This document shows, in pieces, positions 1 through 9,315 of a stretch of 64,000 nt of DNA. The stretch lies in contig JADJMD010000013.1 in the NCBI GenBank assembly GCA_016709765.1, positions 124,001-188,000 on the forward strand. Direction: 5' to 3'. Every line of letters starts with the position of its first letter. Within the stretch, counting starts at the first letter, position 1. This DNA comes from Ignavibacteriales bacterium. GTDB lineage: Bacteria; Bacteroidota; Ignavibacteria; Ignavibacteriales; Ignavibacteriaceae. Under the pieces are notes generated by a model, which worked only from the letters and a program-made list of their open reading frames with translations, did not search any database and was not told the DNA's origin. Both the position numbers and the translations under genes were made by a program.

Positions 1-464
1 TCATCAGTTGCGCCCAAAATTATCATAAGAAACATAAAAGTCATCACAACTTCGCTAACAAATCCTGAAGTTAATGAGTAACCACCTGGTGAGTGATCGC
101 TATACCCATTGGATGCAAAGCCTGCACTTAAATCAAAACCAAGCTGACCGCTTGCAATTAAATACAAAACACCCGCACCGGCAATAGCGCCAAGCACTTG
201 TGAAATTATATATGGCAAAATTTCTGAAGCTTTAAATCTTCCGCCTGCCCATAAGCCGATAGTTACTGCCGGATTAAGATGACATCCTGAAATATGCCCG
301 ATAGCAAAAGCCATTGTTAAAACTGTTAAACCAAAGGCCAGAGCAACACCAACGAAACCAATACCAAGACTGGGAAAAGCAGCAGCAAGAACTGCGCTTC
401 CACAACCACCAAGTACCAACCAGAATGTTCCGATAAACTCGGCTGCAAGTTTTTTTGAATCCAT
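1..464 (-). CDS. aqpZ: Aquaporin Z (MIP family water channel), C-terminus cut by window edge
   Basis: Inner-membrane water channel. The visible 154 residues cover the first half of the MIP fold: MDSKKLAAEFIGTFWLVLGG at the N-terminus, then hydrophobic helices, the first pore NPA box at residues 64-66 in the context GCHLNPAVTIGLWAGGRF, and the loop SNGYSDHSPGGYS, which is close to the corresponding AqpZ segment in E. coli. The second NPA box and the selectivity-filter arginine lie beyond the edge. The start is well fixed by a strong Shine-Dalgarno (AGGAGG) seven bases before the ATG. The glycine-rich, AqpZ-like loops favour a water channel over a glycerol facilitator, but the deciding C-terminal residues are not visible. 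Confidence 0.93.
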   Translation of the reverse strand, partial: MDSKKLAAEFIGTFWLVLGGCGSAVLAAAFPSLGIGFVGVALAFGLTVLTMAFAIGHISGCHLNPAVTIGLWAGGRFKASEILPYIISQVLGAIAGAGVLYLIASGQLGFDLSAGFASNGYSDHSPGGYSLTSGFVSEVVMTFMFLMIILGATD

Positions 465-724
465 TTGCCCTCCTGAATAAATGAAATAGAAAGAACCTTT
501 AATTTTTGTACCAAAAAGAGTAGTCTTTTAATAGATAACAATAAACAATATAAAAAGAATTAAATTATTAGTTTCTGAAAATTTAATTCTTCAATATATA
601 ATTAAATTATTTATCTTGAACATAAGATATTTAATTGAAAACCTCAAACACTATTTACCTTTAAGTTTTTAATATAAGTCGAGATGATTTAAATCTTTAT
701 TATTTGATTTTCTATTTTTGATAT

Positions 725-1855
725 ATGAAAAAACAGCCTTCTAAAAAAAATAATTCATATAAACCTGACTGGACTCCCCAAAATGCGGGTGAAGGATTTG
801 CTGTACGAGTTGTCAAAGGAATACAAAGTTCAAGTTCAGATGTAGGTTCTAGCAAAAAGGAAAAAGATTTGAAACGCCAGCATCTATCTATTGATGATTA
901 TGTTAATGGTGTTTTAAATTTTGATAGAAATATTCTGGCTCGTGCTATTACATTAATTGAAAGCAATAATCCAACTCATCATGATAATGCACAAGAAGTA
1001 TTAAAGAAGCTGCTTCCCTATTCCGGAAAATCTTTAAGAATTGGAATTACAGGAGTTCCCGGGGCAGGCAAAAGCACACTGATTGAAGCACTAGGCATGT
1101 ATCTAATAGATCAAGGACACAAAGTTGCCGTTCTTACTGTTGATCCGAGCAGCATCGTAAATAAGGGAAGTATTCTCGGAGATAAAACAAGAATGGAAAA
1201 TCTTTCTAAAGAAAAAAATTGTTTTATTCGTCCTTCACCTTCTGGTGGAAATCTTGGTGGAGTAACAAGAAAAAGTCGCGAAACAATTACTGCATGCGAA
1301 GCCGCAGGATTTGATATTATCCTTATTGAAACAGTTGGCGTTGGACAAAGCGAAGTTACCGTGCGTTCTATGGTGGATTTTTTTCTGCTTGTTTTAATTG
1401 CAGGCGCAGGTGATGAACTGCAGGGAATTAAACGTGGCATAATGGAATTGACCGATGCAATCCTTATCAACAAAGCAGATGGCGATAATGAGAAGAAAGC
1501 TAACATTGCAAGATCAGATTATAACAATGCTCTGCATTATCTGCAGCCTGCAACAAAAGGATGGACATCACAAGCATTCTGTGGATCTGCGCTAACGGGA
1601 AAAGGAATTCCTGAACTTTGGGATGTGATTAAGAAATTTGAAAAGACTATTAAACAATCCGGAATATTTGAACAACGAAGAAAAGATCAATCTATTGAAT
1701 GGGTTTTTAGAATGGTGGAAGACACTTTACGCGATGAGTTTTATAATGATGAAAAAGTTCAACAAGCAATAGCATCAATTAAACAAGAAATACTAAAAGA
1801 TAAAATAACACCAACGCTCGCCGCAGAAAAATTGCTTAAGATTTTCAAATCATAA
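725..1855 (+). CDS. meaB: MeaB/ArgK family GTPase (methylmalonyl-CoA mutase chaperone)
   Basis: P-loop GTPase of the MeaB/ArgK family, 376 residues, which in known members protects and reloads adenosylcobalamin on methylmalonyl-CoA mutase. Visible motifs are the Walker A GVPGAGKS (110-117), the DPSS segment (140-143), the ETVGVGQSE switch region (202-210), AGAGDELQGIK (226-236) and the guanine-specificity NKAD (249-252), followed by an alpha-helical C-terminal dimerisation arm. The N-terminal ~50 residues are polar and lysine/serine rich, longer than in many MeaB proteins. No mutase gene is present in this window, so the partner must be encoded elsewhere. No clear Shine-Dalgarno precedes the ATG. 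The G3E relatives (HypB, CooC) are less likely because the MeaB-specific motifs are intact. Confidence 0.95.
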   Translation: MKKQPSKKNNSYKPDWTPQNAGEGFAVRVVKGIQSSSSDVGSSKKEKDLKRQHLSIDDYVNGVLNFDRNILARAITLIESNNPTHHDNAQEVLKKLLPYSGKSLRIGITGVPGAGKSTLIEALGMYLIDQGHKVAVLTVDPSSIVNKGSILGDKTRMENLSKEKNCFIRPSPSGGNLGGVTRKSRETITACEAAGFDIILIETVGVGQSEVTVRSMVDFFLLVLIAGAGDELQGIKRGIMELTDAILINKADGDNEKKANIARSDYNNALHYLQPATKGWTSQAFCGSALTGKGIPELWDVIKKFEKTIKQSGIFEQRRKDQSIEWVFRMVEDTLRDEFYNDEKVQQAIASIKQEILKDKITPTLAAEKLLKIFKS

Positions 1856-1859
1856 AATA

Positions 1860-1980
1860 TGAGGCTGTCTAAAAAGTGTCATTCCGAATTTATTTCGGAA
1901 TCTAACGGTGCGATTTTGAATTAAATTTAGATCCTGAAACGAGTTCAGGGTTACAAAACAACCCTTTTGAGACAGCCTCA
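1860..1980. repeat. MITE-like palindromic element with 17-bp terminal inverted repeats
   Basis: A 121-bp non-coding element lies between the convergent meaB and the T9SS gene. Its ends are imperfect inverted repeats: TGAGGCTGTCTAAAAAG at 1860-1876 and, on the opposite strand at 1964-1980, TGAGGCTGTCTCAAAAG (16 of 17 match). Inside are two smaller palindromes, ATTCCGAA/TTCGGAAT (1881-1901) and CCTGAA/TTCAGG (1932-1949). A TA dinucleotide flanks both ends and may be a target duplication. The structure fits a miniature inverted-repeat element mobilised by a transposase encoded elsewhere. It could also act as a bidirectional terminator for the two converging genes. Confidence 0.7.
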
Positions 1981-1990
1981 TAAATTAATT

Positions 1991-3997
1991 TTATTTCATC
2001 AGTATCATCTTTCGGCTTTCAAGAAAATCTCCTGCTTGAATTGAGTAGATATAAACTCCGCTTGATAATTTGCTTGCATCAAACTGAACATCATATGTAC
2101 CCACCTCTTTTTGTTCATTAACCAATGTTACTATTTCTTTTCCAAGTAAATCATAAATTTTTAATGAAACGTTACTTCGATGAGCAATATTGTATGTTAT
2201 CCTGGTAGATGGATTAAATGGATTTGGATAATTCTGCAGTAAGGCAAACTTTTCCGGAACAATCTGATCATCTTCTTCAACATCAGTTGGAGTTGTGACC
2301 ATCCAGTTATCAATTATAAAATCATAATTTGCATAAGATGCTGCGGCATTAAAACGATAAGGTCTTCCGGCAATAAAAATAAAATTGCCTTCATCCTGTT
2401 TGTTTAATCTAAATCCTGCATAAAAAGCATTTGCGGTTAGATCATCAAAAATTGGAACTGCTTCTGAATTTACATCAAAGGAAACTAAATGTACAAGATT
2501 ATTAACGCCCGTTGAGGGCATCGTAACCAATCCAGAATCTAGTGCGACAAGATCTGTTACCTGCAAATCACCTGTAACAGCAGAAACGCCGCAATAAGTT
2601 CTAAGTTGAGTATCAAAAAAACTACCGGCTAATCTTGTTGCCAAGAGAAAATTTCCACCATTTTGTACATAATCAATTACCTGTGCAGGAATAAAGAATG
2701 CTAAATCGCCACTAAAATTATTTCCTATCCAAATTACCTTATCATAAAGATTTAATACTGAGGTAGGAATATCACGGTTAAATAAATGTGTAGTTTGAAA
2801 AGATGAATTTGCTCTATAATTAAATCCTTGATCACCAAATAAATCCCAAACATCAACATTATGATTACCAATACAAGCAGAACTACTATAGAACGCCTGC
2901 ATTTCAGGAATATAAGTTGCATTTGAGTAATCGATTCCATTTACTACTAAAATATCAGCAGAATTTGTTAATCCGTAAATATAATTTTCTAAAGTGCGTA
3001 TGTATTGATTGATACCATCACTAACTGTTAAAGAAACTGTATATGTTCCTTCAGTTGTAAAAGTATAAGTTGGATTAGGTTCTTGAGAATCAGGGTTTCC
3101 GTCATTGTCAAAATCCCAGGACCAAGATGTAATTGATGTAGAATCTGTCGCAGAAGAATAATCTTCAAAAGTAACTTCAAATGGTAATGCGCCTAAATTT
3201 TCAGTAACCTGGAATGCAGCGTTTAGATTATTAGACAGTTCAACGTCCGCGGTAGCTGATTGATAAACAAGTTTATTAGCATCACTTTGGATAAAGGCTA
3301 CGACTGAAAGCGCTGTTATATCAACCTCTTGCAAAAATTGTGCATTTGGGATAAAGGAAAATTCGTATTCAACAGAATCACCTGCAACAGGAATCTGAAT
3401 TAAAGTTCCTTTTCCGTCTGGCAGCATTTTACGAGTTACATTGTGAAATAAAATTTCACCATTGTTACAGCAGGTTAAACAAGTTCTATCGACTGTTAAT
3501 TCTGTAAGAGCAACTCTTAGTTTGGTATTATTAAAAGTTGTATTGTCAGAAGAATCCCTGGTTATAATAACTTTTACATTAATAACATTGTTAGAAAATC
3601 TAACCGGAATTATTTCAATCTTAAATGGAGAGTAAGATGCATTTCCGGAATTAACAGCTCCTTCAAGAGCTGCCTGACTAACTGAAATGGTCGTACCGTT
3701 TACATCAATCCACGGGACTGAGTTAACACCATAATATCCTCGCCTAGCGTTATTATCAGCAGCATTTAGTATATGCATTGGGTCTGTTGGTGAAGGCCAA
3801 TCAACATTGTATATAACATGGGTTATTGAACGTGAGTTGATTAGATTTGCAGTTGTACCATTATACCATGCATTATTAGCTGTAGCACAAGGGCCGCAGG
3901 AACAATTTGTAAATCTTTCAACTAGAGAAAGTTTATCATATGCTAAACCTGAGCCAAAAAAACCTAATATAAAAAACAGTAAATATAGTCGTTTCAT
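1991..3997 (-). CDS. Secreted thioredoxin-like/PKD-domain protein with T9SS type A sorting tail
   Basis: Secreted protein of 668 residues. A signal peptide (MKRLYLLFFILGFFGSGLAY) is followed by a thioredoxin-like segment whose cysteines lie in NCSCGPCATA (C32, C34, C37), resembling the Omp28-related family. A PKD domain follows at about residues 265-330 (SWSWDFDNDG ... YTFTTEGTYTVSLTV), then an unassigned region, and the last ~75 residues are a T9SS type A tail with QNYPNPFNPSTR and a terminal SRKMILMK. The start is set at the ATG at 3997, which has GGAG eight bases upstream and begins a clean signal peptide; an ATG seven codons earlier is less likely. Expected location is the cell surface or medium, through T9SS. 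The ligand of the PKD part is unknown. Confidence 0.85.
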   Translation of the reverse strand: MKRLYLLFFILGFFGSGLAYDKLSLVERFTNCSCGPCATANNAWYNGTTANLINSRSITHVIYNVDWPSPTDPMHILNAADNNARRGYYGVNSVPWIDVNGTTISVSQAALEGAVNSGNASYSPFKIEIIPVRFSNNVINVKVIITRDSSDNTTFNNTKLRVALTELTVDRTCLTCCNNGEILFHNVTRKMLPDGKGTLIQIPVAGDSVEYEFSFIPNAQFLQEVDITALSVVAFIQSDANKLVYQSATADVELSNNLNAAFQVTENLGALPFEVTFEDYSSATDSTSITSWSWDFDNDGNPDSQEPNPTYTFTTEGTYTVSLTVSDGINQYIRTLENYIYGLTNSADILVVNGIDYSNATYIPEMQAFYSSSACIGNHNVDVWDLFGDQGFNYRANSSFQTTHLFNRDIPTSVLNLYDKVIWIGNNFSGDLAFFIPAQVIDYVQNGGNFLLATRLAGSFFDTQLRTYCGVSAVTGDLQVTDLVALDSGLVTMPSTGVNNLVHLVSFDVNSEAVPIFDDLTANAFYAGFRLNKQDEGNFIFIAGRPYRFNAAASYANYDFIIDNWMVTTPTDVEEDDQIVPEKFALLQNYPNPFNPSTRITYNIAHRSNVSLKIYDLLGKEIVTLVNEQKEVGTYDVQFDASKLSSGVYIYSIQAGDFLESRKMILMK

Positions 3998-4096
3998 TAC
4001 AGTTACTCCATTATTCATTAAACATTGAATAGCTAGAAGTAATTTGCAAAGAAATTAGTTAGTTGTCAAATAAAAACTGTTGCTTAATGAGAAAAA

Positions 4097-6552
4097 TTAA
4101 AATACATCCATTCCATCTTCAATGCTTGGTTTTTTATCGCGATCTTTATTTCCGTTTCCCGGGCTTAATCTGTATGATATTCCAAGAAACGCTACACGTG
4201 ATTCCATTTTTCTGTAAGATGTAGAAAAGAAATTAATTCCATTTGTTTCAGAATCCATTTTACGTGTGTTAAAAATATCGCTAACTCTAAAGGTTACAGA
4301 AAGCTGCCCATCCAAAAAATCTTTTTTAGCAGCAAAATCTGTTGTAAACACTTCTTTAATTCTGCCCTGCGCCGTAACAATTGGAGAATTATAATTAGCA
4401 TTTATCTGCAGATTAAAATCTTTTGAAAGAAAAATCATGGTGGAGAGTTTGGCAATCCAGCTAAAATCTTCTTTAACAAGCTCCGGCTCTTCAAACTTTG
4501 TATTAAAATATGAAAAGCTGCCGTTTAATCTAAACCACTCAAACAAAGGATGCACGGCGGTTAATTCTATCCCATAAGAAGTGCTTTTAGAAAGATTGCG
4601 CCACGTGGTTTCCGTAACTCCATCGTCTCTTAAAAAGTATAATTATCTATCGCGTCATCAGTAAGTTTGTAAAAGAATGATGATGTTAGTGAAGTTTTAC
4701 CAAAGAATTTTGAATATCCAAGATCAATCGAATTAACAAACTCGGGATTTAATTCCGGATTACCATATTGAATATTTAAAGAATCTGATCGATCCACATA
4801 AGGATTTAACCTTCTGTTATTTGGGCGCTCAACTCTTCTACTGTAACTTAATTGTATTTCCTGATCCTCGGGTAAACCTTGCACCAAATGTATTGTTGGA
4901 TAAAGAGCAAAATAATTTTTGTTAAATGATGTTGTAGTAATGCTTTCCTTCCCATCAACATTAGCTTGTTCTGCACGTAATCCAATTTGATATTGAAATT
5001 TATTAATGTTGTTAGAGTAAATTCCATACACTGCGTAAATCTGTTCTTTATAATTAAAATCAGTTTTTCTCAAAGGATCATCAATCCACACCGAAGAACT
5101 TTGATTAAAATCTTGATAATCATTTTTTGAATTTAAATTTTTAAAAGTGGTTTTAAACCCTGTTTCTATTCGTCCAAATCCTTCTATGGGATTTACATAA
5201 TTAGATTGTAAAGTTAACTGTTTATTAGAGTTGCTTGATAAACCTTTTTGTTTGGATTCTCTGATTGGAATTAGATTTATATCAAAATTGGTTTGTGTAA
5301 TTTCCTCATCCCTGTTCATTGCAAAATCCCCAACTATTACATCCGCAGTCAACTCATTACCTTTTGTTTCAGAGGTTCTTCTATAACTTAAAGTATAATT
5401 GCTTCCTCCCATATTTCTATCAGCAACACTGCTGCGATTAAAAACATCAATAATTTGATTTATGGAATTTAAGTTTGTGTTTTTAACAAATCCATCGCTG
5501 TCAAATCCAAATTTTCTGTAACGATAAGAAAACGTGAATGTGTTAAAATCATCATATAGATAATCTAATCCCGCATTTACATTATTAGAATTAAATTTGA
5601 ACAATCCGTTATTTGCCTGATCCAAATAAGAAATTGTATTTGCGATGTTGTTTGTTCTTAATGAATTTCCCTCGTTTTCATTATTCATGATTCGTGAATC
5701 AAAGGCAGTGAAGAAATTAAAATATGGCGTTCTGTAATTCAGATTTATTGATCCATTATATTTATCACGAGTACCAACATTTAGACTAACGCTTCCATTT
5801 AATCCGCCATTAATTCTTTTCTTTAAAATGATGTTTAGGATTCCCGATGAACCATCCGGATCGTAGCGTGCAGATGGATTGGTAACAAGTTCAATGGATT
5901 CTATAGAACTGGCGGGAATGCTGTTTAAAATATCGCTGTTACTTGAACCAACTAATTCACTTGGTTTGCCATCCACTAAAATTGTTATGTTTTGATTGCC
6001 TCTAAAACTTACATTGCCATCAAGATCAACTGTTACGGAGGGTATGTTTCCCACAACATCAACTGCTGAACCGCCTGTGCTGGTTAAATCTTTTTCAACA
6101 TTAATAATTTTTTTATCAAGGTTGTTAATCACCATTTCTTTTTGTCCAGTTACAAGAATATTCCCAAGTTCAATTGATTCTTCATCAAGAAATATTTCTC
6201 CAAGATTAATTTCTAAAGATTTGGGATTAACACGTATGCTATCTATAAACTTAGTTGCATAGCCAATAAATGATGCTTTTAAATAATACATTCCGAATTG
6301 CAGATTACTGAGTGTAAATTTTCCCTCTTTATCCGAAATAGTTCCGGTTGCCATGGAAGAATCTTTAGTTAGATATAAAACAATATTACCATATTCAATA
6401 ATTTGATTTGTCTGAGCATCGAACAAAGAGCCAAATATTTTCCCGGTTGGCATGTTGCCGTTTTGGTTATTTCTTCCTCTAGGATTCTGGGAAAAAGAAT
6501 TTGAAGTAAACATCAAACTAATTACTAAAATAATTAAGGCTTGTATTTTCAT
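4097..6552 (-). CDS. TonB-dependent receptor / outer-membrane beta-barrel protein, interrupted by one frameshift
   Basis: Outer-membrane receptor of the TonB family. After a signal peptide (MKIQALIILVISLMFTSNSF) comes a carboxypeptidase-regulatory-like beta-sandwich (about residues 30-115, GKIFGSLFDAQTNQIIEYGN), then a plug domain (about 135-245, with ILVDGKPSELVG and NPSARYDPDGSSGILNIILK), then a long barrel of the OMP_b-brl_3 type. The frame is broken: 4630-6552 stops at a TAA just after DDAIDNYTF, and the protein continues in another frame as LRDDGVTETTWRN through 4555-4097. Adding one T to the T5 run at 4632-4636 restores an 818-residue protein. The ATG at 6552 is preferred to a TTG six codons upstream because it starts the signal peptide. 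The substrate cannot be told; there is no SusD partner. Confidence 0.85.
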
Positions 6553-6670
6553 TATTGGTTGATCTCTCAAACTGGATTTATTATTAAAACAATTGATAAC
6601 TAGTAAACTGCAAAATTAGACAAAAGATTCCCTAAGATGGTTTAATTTTTTGTATGAGAAATAGTTAAAA

Positions 6671-6695
6671 AGCACTTCCTATTAGAGGAGGTGCT
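6671..6695 (-). terminator. Rho-independent terminator of the ABC exporter operon
   Basis: A 10-bp stem (AGCACTTCCT / AGGAGGTGCT with one G-U pair, loop ATTAG) is followed on the minus strand by TTTTTAAC. It sits 29 bases after the stop codon of the ABC permease gene. Confidence 0.8.
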
Positions 6696-6723
6696 CTATT
6701 AGAGGATTCAAGTTTAATTGTGA

Positions 6724-7992
6724 TTAGGAACTCATCTTTAACCAGCCAATAACTTCTGACCATTTGGGCTTTTTACCTGTAAGTAAAATTCCTATGCGGT
6801 ATATCTTGCCTGCTAATTTAAATATTCCAATTAAAACTACAAGATTTATAACAACGGAAAGTAATATCTGCCAAATCGGAACCTCAACCAATATCATTCG
6901 TGCAGGCATAACAATTAAAGAAGAGAATGGAAATAGTGAAGCAATTTGCGCCAAAGAACTTTGTGCGTTTGATTCCATGCCAAGTGCAATAAAAAAGGGT
7001 ATCATTATTAACATTAACAACGGCCAAACACCGGATTGTGCATCTTGAGGGTTATCAAAAATAGCGCCCACTGATGCATAAAGTGCAACATAACTGATTA
7101 ATGCAATTGAATAGTTAAATAAGAAATAAAGTACAAATCCAAAATTCATTTGTGGCATAAATTCCGCTGGAATGAAAAACCAGCTTGTTGAAATAAGCAA
7201 AACCATCGGACTTAACCATATAGCCATTTGCAAAACCTGAACTATAACAGTCCCAATTATTTTTCCGGCCATAAGTTCTGTACTGCTTACAGAAGAAAGC
7301 AGTACTTCCACAATTTTATTACTTTTCTCTTCCACAACAGCATTCATTGTCATAGTGCCGGAGAATATTAATGCCATATAAAGAAGAAAAGAGAACAACA
7401 CCATTGCAATTCTGTTTCCGTAGCCTTCTTCTGCAACCTTTTCATCGGATGAAACTCTGAAACCATTTATCTCAACATCTTTTCTAGCAAATTTTATTTC
7501 ATCATCCGTTAAAAGTCTGCCGGCAAAATAAATCTCAACAAGAGTTTTATTAATAGATGGTTTTATCTTATAAAATAAAGAAGAGTTGCTTGGGTTTGAT
7601 GAATAGTATTCAACGCCTTTTGATTGCAAAGAGGTTGATGGTATAAAAACAACACCTGTAATTCTTTGAGCTATAATATCAGGTTTAACTTCAATCAATT
7701 TAGAATTGAATTTTGGTAATTCAATTTTTTCAAATCGTGCAGTAAGATCACCAGATTTAAAAGAACTTGTTTGGAATATCTCATTTTGAAGTTTGTTTAA
7801 AATTTCATCGGAATCAGAAATCACAATTAAATCAGCTCTTTCCTCATCAGAAAGTGAATGAACCAAATACTGAATCGAAAATATTACAACCATAAATAAA
7901 GGTACAAGCAAAGTCATAAGAATAAATGATTTGCTAAAAAGCTTCATTTTAAGTTCGCGTTTTATAATTGCGAGTGTTCTTGTATTAAACAT
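6724..7992 (-). CDS. ABC-2 type transporter permease (NatB-like)
   Basis: Membrane subunit of an ABC exporter, 422 residues. One transmembrane helix near the N-terminus (KSFILMTLLVPLFMVVIFSI) is followed by a large soluble loop of about 150 residues and then a C-terminal block of about five membrane helices, the usual NatB/ABC-2 layout. The start is set at 7992 (MFNTRTLAIIKRELKMK), with GAGG six bases upstream; it overlaps the end of the ATPase gene by 8 bases, so the two are translationally coupled. A longer reading from 8052 would put non-homologous residues in front and is rejected. The family exports sodium, antibiotics or peptides; the substrate here is not determinable. Confidence 0.9.
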   Translation of the reverse strand: MFNTRTLAIIKRELKMKLFSKSFILMTLLVPLFMVVIFSIQYLVHSLSDEERADLIVISDSDEILNKLQNEIFQTSSFKSGDLTARFEKIELPKFNSKLIEVKPDIIAQRITGVVFIPSTSLQSKGVEYYSSNPSNSSLFYKIKPSINKTLVEIYFAGRLLTDDEIKFARKDVEINGFRVSSDEKVAEEGYGNRIAMVLFSFLLYMALIFSGTMTMNAVVEEKSNKIVEVLLSSVSSTELMAGKIIGTVIVQVLQMAIWLSPMVLLISTSWFFIPAEFMPQMNFGFVLYFLFNYSIALISYVALYASVGAIFDNPQDAQSGVWPLLMLIMIPFFIALGMESNAQSSLAQIASLFPFSSLIVMPARMILVEVPIWQILLSVVINLVVLIGIFKLAGKIYRIGILLTGKKPKWSEVIGWLKMSS

Positions 7993-8896
7993 TTGCAACC
8001 TCTTTTCCTGCAAGCAAAACAAAAATTTCGTGCAGAGAAATTTCATCCACATTAAACTTTTTAATTGAAATATTATTTGCCATAAGTAATTTTAATAATT
8101 CCTGATCGGAGTTTTCATTTTTAAGTTTTATACCTGTTGTGTTTCCGTAATTTTCAATGCTTTCAACAATAGGGTGATTATTTAGAAAAGATATATTACC
8201 ATTATAATTTAGACTTACATTCCTGCTTGCATATTTTTCTTTAATCTCAGTTAGTTTGCCATTTAGTATTATCTTACCCTTATCAATCATTGCAATAGAA
8301 TCACACATCTTTTCTGCAAATTCCATTAGATGTGTTGAAAAGATTACAACTTTGCCTTTGTTTTTCATTTCAAGAATTATTTCTTTTAAAAGATTTGTAT
8401 TGATAGGATCAAGCCCAGAAAAGGGTTCATCAAAAATTAAAAAATCAGGATCGTGAAGAACTGTACCAATAAATTGTATTTTCTGCTGATTCCCTTTTGA
8501 GAGGTCTTCAATCTTAGAATTTTTTCTATCCGCAAGATCAAACCTTTCTAAATATTGTAATGCTGATTTTGAAACGTCACTTCCCTTTTTACCTTTTAGT
8601 TCGGCAAGGAATAACAGCATATCCAATACTTTCATCTTTTTGTAAAGACCTCGCTCCTCAGGCAAATAGCCAACAGAATCTTTAAAATCCTGTTCAATCT
8701 TTGAACCTTTAAATAAAACTTCACCCTCATCAGGGAAGTAAATATTTAACATCATTCTAATTGTAGTAGTTTTTCCAGCACCGTTTCTGCCAATCAATCC
8801 AAACACAGAACCTTCCGAAACGGAAAATGATGCTTTATCAACGGCGGTAATTCCACTAAATCTTTTAGTAAGATTTTTAACTTCCAGTACATTCAT
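7985..8896 (-). CDS. ABC transporter ATP-binding protein (NatA-like)
   Basis: ATPase subunit of the exporter formed with the overlapping permease gene, 303 residues. Walker A GRNGAGKTT (36-44), Q-loop region VGYLPEERGLY, signature LSKGNQQK (132-139), Walker B FLIFDEPFSGLDP (152-164) and H-loop STHLMEF are all intact, so it should hydrolyse ATP. The ~90-residue C-terminal extension after the ATPase core is typical of the NatA/CcmA group. The ATG at 8896 is preferred to a TTG two codons upstream. The signature SKGNQQK rather than SGGQ is a usual variant in this group. Confidence 0.93.
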   Translation of the reverse strand: MNVLEVKNLTKRFSGITAVDKASFSVSEGSVFGLIGRNGAGKTTTIRMMLNIYFPDEGEVLFKGSKIEQDFKDSVGYLPEERGLYKKMKVLDMLLFLAELKGKKGSDVSKSALQYLERFDLADRKNSKIEDLSKGNQQKIQFIGTVLHDPDFLIFDEPFSGLDPINTNLLKEIILEMKNKGKVVIFSTHLMEFAEKMCDSIAMIDKGKIILNGKLTEIKEKYASRNVSLNYNGNISFLNNHPIVESIENYGNTTGIKLKNENSDQELLKLLMANNISIKKFNVDEISLHEIFVLLAGKEVANV

Positions 8897-8990
8897 TCTC
8901 AACTCTTAAATTAATTAAAGGTAAAATTACACAAATCATATCTAGCAGAGAATACCGTTTAAGTAAGAAAAGTTGCGATCAAATAAAAAA

Positions 8991-9016
8991 GCCCGAACAT
9001 TTCTGAACGGGCTTAA
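8991..9016 (-). terminator. Intrinsic terminator hairpin in the leader of the ABC operon
   Basis: A stem AAGCCCG/CGGGCTT with a 12-base loop is followed on the minus strand by a run of six T (TTTTTTATTTG). It lies about 95 bases upstream of, and in the same direction as, the ABC ATPase start, and no minus-strand gene is seen to its right. It could be an attenuator of the ABC operon or the end of a small RNA. The rest of 8897-9315 is AT-rich and shows no gene. Confidence 0.55.
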
Positions 9017-9232
9017 CCAACAACAATTTTTATAATATTTAAGTAACTTAATTTTCGTTTTGTCTTTTTCTAATAGTCAACCTTTATGCCAGAAAAAAGG
9101 TTATAAAAAATTCCAAAATAGCGTAATTTTAATATTTCGTATTGTTTCAGATTGATATTAATCTATAATTAAGTTCGACGCTTAATCAAATAATTTTACA
9201 TTTGATTATTGTTATAACGCAAAGTCTTTTCT

Positions 9233-9240
9233 TATCTTTG
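9233..9240 (+). promoter_or_regulatory. Bacteroidota-type -7 promoter motif upstream of the OmpA gene
   Basis: TATCTTTG matches the TAnnTTTG -7 consensus used by the Bacteroidota primary sigma factor and is followed by CATC, a plausible start region. It lies 76 bases before the OmpA start codon. A TTTG at 9201-9204 is present upstream, but its 28-base spacing is longer than the usual 17-23, so the -33 element is uncertain. Confidence 0.4.
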
Positions 9241-9315
9241 CATCAAAGATTATGACAATGCTGATCATACTGCGGTAAGACATTTACAGTTTCTTATTAA
9301 TTTAAAGAAGAAATT

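Noticed and set aside
1111..1506. Long open frame antisense to meaB
   Set aside because: It overlaps the fully conserved GTPase motifs and has no family features; a shadow of a strongly coding strand.
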